A DNA stretch of 64,000 nucleotides from Endotrypanum monterogeii (Eukaryota > Euglenozoa > Kinetoplastea > Trypanosomatida > Trypanosomatidae): contig CM007348.1 in NCBI GenBank assembly GCA_000333855.2, positions 859,507-923,506 on the forward strand, given 5' to 3'. This document shows positions 29,570 through 38,048 of the stretch, one piece after another. The notes under the pieces were generated by a model. That model was given only the letters and a program-made list of their open reading frames with translations. It was not told the DNA's origin and ran no database searches. The position numbers and the translations under genes were made by a program. The first letter of the stretch is position 1. Each line of letters starts with the position of its first letter.

Positions 29570-30832
29570 ATGGTCGCCATGCTCTGCCACACACCGCCAC
29601 CGGTGGTTGAGAATTTTTATCAAAATAGCTTCAAACAGCTGAGTATGGTCCAACAGAAGCAAGTAGGTTTGTTGGTAGGCGTCTCCGTTGCCGACGCGGC
29701 GGCGCGTCCGATGAACGGTTACAGCCAGGAGCAGGTGAAGGCGTATCTGGGGAGTAAGTACAAGGAGACTTGTGGGGCGGTTGGTGCACCAGCTGCCCCA
29801 CGGGAAATGTCACTAGGCAGCCTCCTGCCGTTTGCACGCGTGCCGCCGCTGGAAACGAAGCTGCGCGCCGCGTCGAACGAAGGCGGTGTGGGTCAACCTG
29901 GAGCCGAGGCTTCACTGCTGCTCTTGTCATCTTCGCCCCCAGCTGCATCTTTTCTCGTACACTCCTTCACGTATCATCTCTACTTTGAAATGCTGCGTGC
30001 AATGAGTAGCGCACGCGGCGAGTTCGCCGTGGATTACGTTCGGGAGCGCCTGGTGCACGTTGCGGAAGCGGTGGATGTGCGGCAGACGTTTATCGCTGAA
30101 CATGCGTCGCTTTTGCACACACTGTGCACTCTGTTGCCCACGCCTGCCATATATCCTTATGCCAGTGATGCAGCACTGCGTCACTACCTCGAACCCTTTA
30201 TTGGGTTTCTTACCGAGCCCCCAACCCCCCTGGAGGGGGCTGCCACTGGCACTGGCTCTGGTGGTGAGGACGCCGATCTCTCAGCTGCTGAGGAACGTGC
30301 TGCAGTGCGTGACTACACGTTTTCCGTGCTTGGCGTCGTGCTTCGACACTTACAAAGCAACCCCGATGCCACGCGCAACGCAGCGCATATGGCAGTACCC
30401 GGGACGGCTGCAGTGTTCCCGGCAGATACGCAGCCCTTTGTTCCATCCTCTTCTGCAAAAGCTGAAAAAACCTGTGTGCAGTCCCGAACTACACAATGGG
30501 AATCTTCCTCCACTCCCGCCTCCATGAAGTCATCGGAAATGTTAAGCTCTCGATGGACACCGAAGCGGCGTGCGGCAGTGGATGTCGTGACAGCTCGTGA
30601 GGCGCTCAGCATCGCTCGTCCTCACGTTACTTTCGCACAGGGAGTCGCGCAGGCGATTGAACTCGGCGGCCCCACGTGCCAGCGAGCTATGCTGGTCGGG
30701 GCGCTGCTGGGGGCGAAGCTTGGCGTGCGGCATATTCCGATGGAGTGGTTGAGCGCCACGGCTGACCACAAGCCTGTGGCCACTATGGCACTGGAGGTTG
30801 CTCAATGGAGCTGGAACCCTCCCCACCACTGA
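29570..30832 (+). CDS. ADP-ribosylglycohydrolase-fold protein, probably catalytically inactive
   Basis: 420-aa protein of the ADP-ribosylhydrolase (ARH, crystallin J1) family by its ends. The N-terminal VGLLVGVSVADAAARP (near residues 36-48) parallels the family's GLLLGxAxGDALGxP opening, and the C-terminal LGGxxxxxAMLVGALLGAKLG followed by IPMEW (366-390) parallels the closing metal-site helix. Active enzymes bind two Mg ions through a TDDT motif and a GGDTDT motif. Here the aligned segments read TYHL (134-137) and GGPTCQ (366-371), so the key Asp residues are missing. A low-complexity insert of about 65 residues separates the halves. I infer a non-enzymatic role, comparable to the human pseudoenzyme ADPRHL1. 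Start ATG at 29570; a second Met follows three codons later. Confidence 0.72.
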   Translation: MVAMLCHTPPPVVENFYQNSFKQLSMVQQKQVGLLVGVSVADAAARPMNGYSQEQVKAYLGSKYKETCGAVGAPAAPREMSLGSLLPFARVPPLETKLRAASNEGGVGQPGAEASLLLLSSSPPAASFLVHSFTYHLYFEMLRAMSSARGEFAVDYVRERLVHVAEAVDVRQTFIAEHASLLHTLCTLLPTPAIYPYASDAALRHYLEPFIGFLTEPPTPLEGAATGTGSGGEDADLSAAEERAAVRDYTFSVLGVVLRHLQSNPDATRNAAHMAVPGTAAVFPADTQPFVPSSSAKAEKTCVQSRTTQWESSSTPASMKSSEMLSSRWTPKRRAAVDVVTAREALSIARPHVTFAQGVAQAIELGGPTCQRAMLVGALLGAKLGVRHIPMEWLSATADHKPVATMALEVAQWSWNPPHH

Positions 30833-31189
30833 ATTGTTGCTCCTTCGTCCCAGGGAAGGCGGCAGCGTGCCTCCCCCCCTTCCTCTCCCTCCGAGGCCAC
30901 ATCCACAAATGCGATCCTCGTATTTGTTTGTAGCTGAACATGTTAACTTTATCTCTCTGTGTGCGTGTGTGTCTTCTTCAAGGGGCAGGTGGGCCGGCGA
31001 AGAGCGGAGGGGCTCGTTAACAGTGAACAACAACAACAACAACAAAAGAGACGGTGGCGGGGGGGGGAGCAAAGGACGTGCGACGACAGCAACGCCCTCA
31101 CTCGCGAAGTAGAGGCTCAAGGAAAGCGACAAGGAGAGCCACTCTGCTATTTTATGATTATTATTTTGTCTTAAATACCCCTTTTTTAA

Positions 31190-31212
31190 CCCTGCCCTGC
31201 CCTGCCCTGCCC
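31190..31212. repeat. (CCTGC)n pentanucleotide repeat
   Basis: About four and a half copies of the unit. Confidence 0.9.
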
Positions 31213-31869
31213 TTCTCGTTGCCCCTCTTTCCTGCTTTTCTCTAGCCTCCTGGTTATATTGCGCAGGTGCGCACACATAACATCGAAAGAGGCAGTTGAC
31301 GGGGAGGGGGAGCAGTTCAGTCCATGGTTGATTAATTAGCAAGTGTCTGCACTTACTCGAGGGGAAAGGGGGAACCCTCGTGCCTCACATTAAAAATGGG
31401 AGGAGGAAGGGGGAGGGAGGGGTGGAGACGGGGAGGGAGAGGTCAATTGCAACAGTCCGTGTAACCTTCAATGGGAGAGCATCTAACACAAGGCGCTGGC
31501 ACTGAGATTTTTTTTTTCTTTCCTGTGAAAGCGGCATGTCTGAGCCGGGGACGCCCGTGTGCTCATAGTCGCGTCTGGGCATTTCTTCTTTTGACACGTC
31601 TTGTCTCCCGCTCGGTGAAGGTTTGCTTGACCCACTGCACCAGATACCTCCTCCCCGTCACACACACACACGCACGCACACAGTACCATATCGACCCCCC
31701 TCGACTGGCTCTTCTTCTGTCTGCGATCAGCGCGCTTTCATTTGATGGCGACGCCACCGTCACGGTTCCAAGAGAGAAAAAATAATACAAAACACACAGA
31801 AAAAGGAAGAAAAGCTGCAACGCTATAGTATCGTGACCGCTGCGCACGTATACATCTGTAGACACCCTC

Positions 31870-31913
31870 GATCTATATTCCGCCTTTACCTCCCCTCCCT
31901 TCTTCCTCCCCCT

Positions 31914-31958
<45 letters not shown>

Positions 31959-31995
31959 TTATATATATTTATATATATGCACTTCACATGTGCAG
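31870..31995 (+). promoter_or_regulatory. Predicted splice acceptor of the multi-IQ gene, with a (TA)n between tract and AG
   Basis: The pyrimidine tract at 31870-31915 is followed by a long (TA)n-rich stretch without AG until GTGCAG ending at 31995. This excludes the in-frame ATG at 31988, which lies upstream of the acceptor, and supports the start at 32036. Confidence 0.65.
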
Positions 31996-32035
31996 CAGTT
32001 TATACAAAGTGCATTTTTCTTCCTGTACTCTGCTG

Positions 32036-35000
32036 ATGTTCACTCAAACAAAGCCCAAGGAAGTCCTGCTTCAGGATACGTCCCGCTCGCCAGCGTCCGC
32101 ATCCACGAAAAATGTAGGTGGCGTCTCCTACGCGACTAGCTCAGGGGCTCACCAAAAGGCTGCTGGCAGACCACCGGCGGGCGGTCAGGGTGGCAGTGCT
32201 ACACGCAGTGATGCAACTCTCCCCTCCATACAGATGAAGGGGCCCGCAGCGAGCGAAGCGGTCGCCGCACCACACTCGCGAAATGGGCTACAGCTCCCGG
32301 GCCACCAAAAGCTTCCGAAGAGCACTGCTGCTGGTAGACATGCCGCCTCTACGGTGCTCCCGGCTCTAGGCGACGCGTCTGTTCAGCTCTCATCAGGTGC
32401 TCAGGACAGTGCCTCAAAGAAAAGTGGTAAGGAAGTCTCATCATCTGCGCGAAAAAAGGTACCTTCTCGCCCATCTTCTGGCGGACGTGCGGCGTCGGGG
32501 CGCCGTCCCGTGGAATCCTCCCCGCCTCGGCAGTCTCGTCAACCCAGTCCCGGCCGGAGGATCCAGTCGCCAAACTCTGCACGACCAGGGAGTGCTGGTC
32601 GGAGTTCTGGCCGGAGGCTCAGTGCACAGTCGCTGCGAAAGAAAGCACTCAAGTCTTTAAAAGAGGAAGTGGAGAGTGCAGAGGCGGTTGTTGGGCATCT
32701 AATGGAGGCTGGAAGCATTGGTGAGGCGCTGGAGCTGCTGAGCAAAACTATAAAAAGTATGCAAGACTTTCAGTTAGGATCAGAGACCGTGTCGGGCCGA
32801 GGGAATGCTGCCGCCAGCACGACATCGACGCGCGCTTCCTCTGCCGGTGCGAAGCCGAGTGCTCCCGGCGCTGCGTGGGTTACTGAGACCCTCCAAAGGC
32901 TTGCAGAAGTCTACACAACCTTCGCCAATGATGCTGGTTTGTGGTGCAATGCTGCTGCCGGGCCAATCCAGGTTCAGGAGGCATGCTTCCAAACCGCCAT
33001 GCGCTACTTAGTGAAGGACGCGACCGAGAATCTGTTTCCGGAGTGGACTAAGAGCAGCGCCGCTGCAGCGAAGGGGGGCCGATCGGCTCACTCACCTAAG
33101 CAAAAGCAAACTCGTCGCCGCCCGGCGAGGCCGACAACCAAGTCTCCAAGTGGGCCTCCCTCATGCTTCCCGATAAGCTGCCCATCAAATGGCAAAGGCA
33201 GTAGCAAAAAGCAGCGTCAACAGCCCGCGATTGTCCGTCGCCTGCTCAGCTGTGCAGTTCGCACCAACGCCGTCGTGTGCCTCGGCGACGGTGTCACTCC
33301 GGGAGGACAAGCCCGCCTTATCTACGAGCTTCTGAAAGCGCTTGCGGAGTCAGATGGCGTGTGGTGCATGACAGTGTTGTACAACTTGGCGGTTGCGTTT
33401 TTCGGAATCGGCGATTACGACGACGCCGCAGAGGCCATTGCGCGGTTTATGGAGTTGAGTTTGCACTACCTCAACTGGGCAGAAAATTTCGTTGCCGCGG
33501 AGGATGACGGGGACGATGCCAACGTCGCCGCTGCTGTGCTCATGCATGCCGCGCTGCAGCTTATCCGCGGGCACCACTTCATTGCAGCAATGGCGGCCTG
33601 GTGCGAGCCGCATGGCTCCGTGGAGCTGTACCACTGCGAGCTCGCCAGTGCATGCGCAGAGCGCTACCTGAGCCGCCTCGACAGGGCACAGCGGGATTGC
33701 CAGTGCCGTCTCGCTGCGGCTCAGGCCAGAGCCACTACGGACACCGGAAGCAAGGCAAACAGAAAAGCTGACTTCGATCAACCTCCGCCTTTCCTTCTGC
33801 TGCCGTACATAACACAGGATTTGATCCTCCCTTCTGCCTCACCGGCAACGACGACAGAGGCAGATGGGGACAAGTCCACTATTGTCACGATGCACGTTCT
33901 GGCCGATACCTTCACCCGGTATTTTTTCCTCGGCGGGGCTTTGCCCACGGAGGTTAAAGCCTACGTGCAGGAGGTGCAGACGGGTGAATCATTACGGTAC
34001 TGGGCACAAGCTGCTATACTCGCCGGTGCCTCACCTCCGTTTTTGTCAGCATCTGCCGCTGCCTCGACTGCCACACCGGTGCCCCCTGCCCTTACCGTAC
34101 TGCTGAGCTACGGTGACATCAGCGAGAATGTGTGGGCACACCGCTCTTGGATCAAGTCGCTGATGCAAGGGGAGTCCTCATGTGATGAACCAAATCTGTT
34201 CCAGGGAGAAGCCTCTGCTACAGGAACGGCACATGTCGGTCGTGCCCCGGAAAGTACCGCGGCGTCGTCATTTGCCAACACGCCGGGTGGTCCAGCGGGT
34301 GACCTCGCCTTCTCTGTGAGCACGGCTGCGCCGACTCCGCTCCATAGGCCCGGCAGCTCATTGAATGTACTTTCTCCGTTGAAGCCGAGCAAACCCGCTC
34401 CCCTTTTCGTTACCTCGGTCCCCAGCAGCGTCTTTGGACGGTACTTCAAGCTCCGCAATGGCATCGTTTCCCAGGTAGAGAACACCGAACATGCAGAGGA
34501 GGAGACGGAGAAGGACGTAGACAGCATATCAGGACTACCCCTGTCGGCAAATGTAAGGGAAGGCGCGAGTCCTCTCGAAGTCCCGAATTCGCGCCTGGGC
34601 ACTGCATCCACTTGTCTATCAGGAGAGGGAGTGTCATTGCGTCTGCGTAGCGGACGCGTGACGGCCCTCTTGGTTGGCGCTTCATGTGCGGTCACTCCTT
34701 TGAGAGGGTCCATTTCGCGCGAGGGCCGGTGTGACGATGCCAGCGCCGCCTTTGGTCTCACGGAAGACGTCGCGAATGATTTTCATGACACGACAAGCAT
34801 CGCCACGACTGCCTGTCTCGATTTAAATCTGCTGGCTCTACCTGTCCGTCCCTCAGAGTTGCTACGAAAGCTCGACTGCGAGACGGAAGTGCGTTACTCT
34901 CGTCTTATTGAAGATACCCTCGCGGACCTTCACCGAGTCGCCTCGACGTGCATACAGACGTGGTGGCGAATGCACTTAGCTCAGCGAGAGCGGATTCGGC

Positions 35001-36610
35001 GTCTGGCTGCTGTCGAGACACGGCTTGAGCAGCAGGAGGCAGTCATCTGCCTTCAGGTGAGCTACCGCCACTGGAAAGAGCGCGCGCCTGCCAAAACGGA
35101 GCTGCGGCGACTGCGTGCCGAACGGGAGCGAGTGCGCTGCGTTACCATTATCCAAGCATTTGTGCAACAAATCGCCAGCGTGGAGACATGGGGCCACATG
35201 TGCTTGGCCTGGCACAAACTCCTTGTTGAGCAGCGGAAGATCGAGCAACGGCGAGCGGCTGCCTCTGTCACTCTTCAAAGCTGGTGGCGAATGCACATGA
35301 CGCGCAGGTGGCTCTGCGTATCGATGGCTGCGGCGACACACATTCAGTGTGCATGGCGCTGTAGAGTTGCACGGCATGAGTTACGGTCCCGTCGTGTGCA
35401 CCGTCGGCTTGAACAGGAAAAATGGCGACAGGAACGACGACCGCAGATCATTTTCGTGCAGCGCTGGTGGCGTGCGTGTTGTGCTCGCTGGGCGGTTGGA
35501 GATCTACTTTATCGCAAACAGCGGTCTGTCGGTGAGTATCTCACTGCACAAGAGTCTCAATACGAAGAGGTCATGCGCACACATCTGCGCAGCGTCGAGA
35601 ACGTTGAGGCAGCGATGCGCTGCGTACTGTCGGTGCTAGCAGGTGCACGAAGTCGCCGCCAACTTGGTCAACTTTACAGGCATGCACTGATACGGCAGCG
35701 CGCCGTGCACCGGTTCGTTCTGCTGTGGTGCGGTCGAGTGAGGCTCCAGCAGTTGCGCCACGATCACATCGCAGCGCTTGCTCTGATGAAGCGACGGGAA
35801 GAGGTGGCTGTGGCCGTGGCGACCCTACAGTCGTGGGCACGCTCATGGCTGCCCAAACGTTTCGCAGCACGACAGAGTGCCACCAGCGCCAGTCTCAATG
35901 CCCACGCCAAGAAAATACAAGCCGCTTTTCGTCACCACCGTGTTCGACAGTCCCTGGTCAGTGGATGTGCGCAGCGTCGTCAACTTGAGGCGTCTCGCCG
36001 CTATGCCGAGGCGCGAGACGACGCCGCAGTGCGTGTTCAGTCTGTGTGGCGCATGTACCGCACACAGCGGGAGCTGTTCGATCTCTTCCAGTTTATGCTC
36101 AAGGATCGACACCAGTATGCGACGGCCGTACAGCGCCGCTGGAGGGGCCACTACGCGCGAGCAGTGCTTGCACCACAGCGAGGAGCATACGTCACAAAGC
36201 GCGAGGTCAGTGTCCAGCAGCGCGCCACGCTTCCTTGTGCCGCAGTCCGTTTACAGGCCTTCTATCGCATGTACCGAACCCGCATTCAGCTGCTGCGACT
36301 GGGTGTGCGGCTGCTCCCAAATGCTATGTACCGCATAGCTGCGGCGAGTCGTATCCAGAGGTCCTGGCGCGCCTACGCCGCCTACCAGCGGGTGCTGCGT
36401 CTTCGCCTGCAGCGCAGCTACATACAAAAGCAGGCACACGCGCAGGAGGCACTGCACGCCTATGCTACCCGCATCCAAGCCGTCTTTCGATCATACCTCG
36501 TTCGTCGTCGTCGATCGCTTCCATCTGAGTCAACTGCCGAGTCGCTTACAGCTCCGACGACAGTCACCGAAGCGCTTGTGCCGCACCCTCCATTCAGTCC
36601 TCGTCTTTGA
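32036..36610 (+). CDS. Large protein with about 13 IQ motifs
   Basis: 1524-aa protein from the ATG at 32036. Residues 1-190 are Ser/Pro/Arg-rich and disordered. From about 200 there are TPR-like helical segments (MEAGSIGEALELLSKTIKSM; NLAVAFFGIGDYDDAAEAIA). From about 970 to the end there are roughly 13 IQ-like motifs, such as CIQTWWRMHLAQR, VTLQSWWRMHMTRR, THIQCAWRCRVARH, AKKIQAAFRHHRVR, AVQRRWRGHYARAV, SRIQRSWRAYAAY and TRIQAVFRSYLVRR. The array would bind many calmodulin-type light chains, as in the spindle-pole protein ASPM. No motor domain is present, so it is not a myosin. A flagellar, basal-body or cytoskeletal role is likely but inferred. Confidence 0.85.
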   Translation: MFTQTKPKEVLLQDTSRSPASASTKNVGGVSYATSSGAHQKAAGRPPAGGQGGSATRSDATLPSIQMKGPAASEAVAAPHSRNGLQLPGHQKLPKSTAAGRHAASTVLPALGDASVQLSSGAQDSASKKSGKEVSSSARKKVPSRPSSGGRAASGRRPVESSPPRQSRQPSPGRRIQSPNSARPGSAGRSSGRRLSAQSLRKKALKSLKEEVESAEAVVGHLMEAGSIGEALELLSKTIKSMQDFQLGSETVSGRGNAAASTTSTRASSAGAKPSAPGAAWVTETLQRLAEVYTTFANDAGLWCNAAAGPIQVQEACFQTAMRYLVKDATENLFPEWTKSSAAAAKGGRSAHSPKQKQTRRRPARPTTKSPSGPPSCFPISCPSNGKGSSKKQRQQPAIVRRLLSCAVRTNAVVCLGDGVTPGGQARLIYELLKALAESDGVWCMTVLYNLAVAFFGIGDYDDAAEAIARFMELSLHYLNWAENFVAAEDDGDDANVAAAVLMHAALQLIRGHHFIAAMAAWCEPHGSVELYHCELASACAERYLSRLDRAQRDCQCRLAAAQARATTDTGSKANRKADFDQPPPFLLLPYITQDLILPSASPATTTEADGDKSTIVTMHVLADTFTRYFFLGGALPTEVKAYVQEVQTGESLRYWAQAAILAGASPPFLSASAAASTATPVPPALTVLLSYGDISENVWAHRSWIKSLMQGESSCDEPNLFQGEASATGTAHVGRAPESTAASSFANTPGGPAGDLAFSVSTAAPTPLHRPGSSLNVLSPLKPSKPAPLFVTSVPSSVFGRYFKLRNGIVSQVENTEHAEEETEKDVDSISGLPLSANVREGASPLEVPNSRLGTASTCLSGEGVSLRLRSGRVTALLVGASCAVTPLRGSISREGRCDDASAAFGLTEDVANDFHDTTSIATTACLDLNLLALPVRPSELLRKLDCETEVRYSRLIEDTLADLHRVASTCIQTWWRMHLAQRERIRRLAAVETRLEQQEAVICLQVSYRHWKERAPAKTELRRLRAERERVRCVTIIQAFVQQIASVETWGHMCLAWHKLLVEQRKIEQRRAAASVTLQSWWRMHMTRRWLCVSMAAATHIQCAWRCRVARHELRSRRVHRRLEQEKWRQERRPQIIFVQRWWRACCARWAVGDLLYRKQRSVGEYLTAQESQYEEVMRTHLRSVENVEAAMRCVLSVLAGARSRRQLGQLYRHALIRQRAVHRFVLLWCGRVRLQQLRHDHIAALALMKRREEVAVAVATLQSWARSWLPKRFAARQSATSASLNAHAKKIQAAFRHHRVRQSLVSGCAQRRQLEASRRYAEARDDAAVRVQSVWRMYRTQRELFDLFQFMLKDRHQYATAVQRRWRGHYARAVLAPQRGAYVTKREVSVQQRATLPCAAVRLQAFYRMYRTRIQLLRLGVRLLPNAMYRIAAASRIQRSWRAYAAYQRVLRLRLQRSYIQKQAHAQEALHAYATRIQAVFRSYLVRRRRSLPSESTAESLTAPTTVTEALVPHPPFSPRL

Positions 36611-37895
36611 GCGGCTGTGATGATGATGGGGGACAGCTGCTCTCTTCACCGGGCTTTGTTTGTCACTAGACTACTTGTGCGGAGACCACGCCAACGCTAC
36701 CCGGGATTACGGGGATTCTCATCACTGTAGCGGAGATTGTTCATTTACGAATGGTGTGTAGCCCCATGGTCTTTTGAGCGGCCCAAATGTCATTGTGTAA
36801 GCCGGGTGACAAATGCCTTCTTGACCCTCCCCCCTCTCCTCTCCTCTCCTCTCCTCTCCTCCCGTGGGGGAAGGGGGGGGGGTTATGTGGGATGGAGAGA
36901 GTGAGTGGATACATTGCCGCTACTTTTAAGGTTAAGGGTTGAGGATCCTGGGGACAGTGGGCATATTTTTTTAGTGCTTACACAGGTTCCCCTCCTCTTC
37001 GTTTCCCGAAAGTGTTCCAGCATCTCGCCTGTGTGTCTCAATATTGGTCCACTTACGATCTTTTTTCCTGGTTTTCCTCTCTGGTGTGGTGTTTCTCGTC
37101 GTTCGATCGCTTGCTCGCCGTCGCTTCTTCCCTTCCCTGCTTTGTTTTTTTTTGTTTTGTTTTTTGTTTGTTTCTGTTTGGAACATCGATGTAGACTTTT
37201 TCGGGCGAGGGAAAGGCGTTACGTGGCGCGGCCAATCGCTAGCAGCACCGTGCGTAGCTTTTCTTTCAATATCGATACATGTAGATGCCCATGTATGGAT
37301 GCGCCTCCCTTTTTTTTCCCTTGTACTTCCCACCCCACTCCACCTCACCCTGCACCCGCTCCCTTGCCCCTGGGTTGATTTGTTTGTACCCAGCCTTAGT
37401 TTCATTTCTAGGGTGCGTGTCTACTGTACACTGTCCGAGTATCATATAAAGCTGCATCGCTCTTGGGAAGAAAAAGAGAGGTGCATATGAAAAATGTGTG
37501 CGTCAAAGTCCCTCCCGTGTTTGTCGGTAGCCTTCTCACTTCTTCGTCTCCCTCTTCACAGCCGACTGGGCATATGCTCGTTGGCGCTGATCTGGTTGGG
37601 AGGGGGAGGGGACACCGATTTTCATTCCTCTCTCTTCACGACGAGAAGAAAAAGGTAGAATGTATCTAATGCACAATGTGGTTTTATACTTGTTCTATTC
37701 ATACAACTCACCGACGTCTCCCCACCTCCTTCCATTCAACAACTCTTCATTTCTCCTGGAAACGTTGATCCCCCATCTTTGCACATTCCTGCCCGGGCCA
37801 AAAAAAAAAAAAAACTCCTTTGAAATGCCGTTACCCATGTGAAACACTCACGGCAGTTGGATCAATCAAAAGCACACAGAATCACACAGACACAT

Positions 37896-37945
<50 letters not shown>

Positions 37946-38048
37946 GTTTATCTATAGGTGAACACATCCGCAAAGTCAACCATCTTCACAGACCTGCCTT
38001 GTACCCCCTGCAAGTCGCGCCCATTCGCTTCCGCTGCTATCGACAACC
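36611..38048. other. Intergenic region
   Basis: No gene recognised. (CTCCT)n pentanucleotide repeat at 36833-36863, T-rich tracts at 37050-37180, an A-run at 37801-37814, and CA/TA repeats at 37890-37946. A candidate acceptor CTATAG ends at 37957. Confidence 0.75.
36833..36863. repeat. (CTCCT)n pentanucleotide repeat
   Basis: About six copies followed by a G-run. Confidence 0.9.

Larger units (their letters stand above)
30833..32035. other. Intergenic region
   Basis: No gene recognised. (CAA)n at 31027-31044, (CCTGC)n pentanucleotide repeat at 31190-31212, T-run at 31509-31518, CA-rich stretch at 31662-31682, and (TA)n at 31916-31979. Confidence 0.75.

Noticed and set aside
31988..32035. 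Earlier in-frame ATG for the multi-IQ protein
   Set aside because: It lies upstream of the first AG after the polypyrimidine tract, so it would be removed by trans-splicing.
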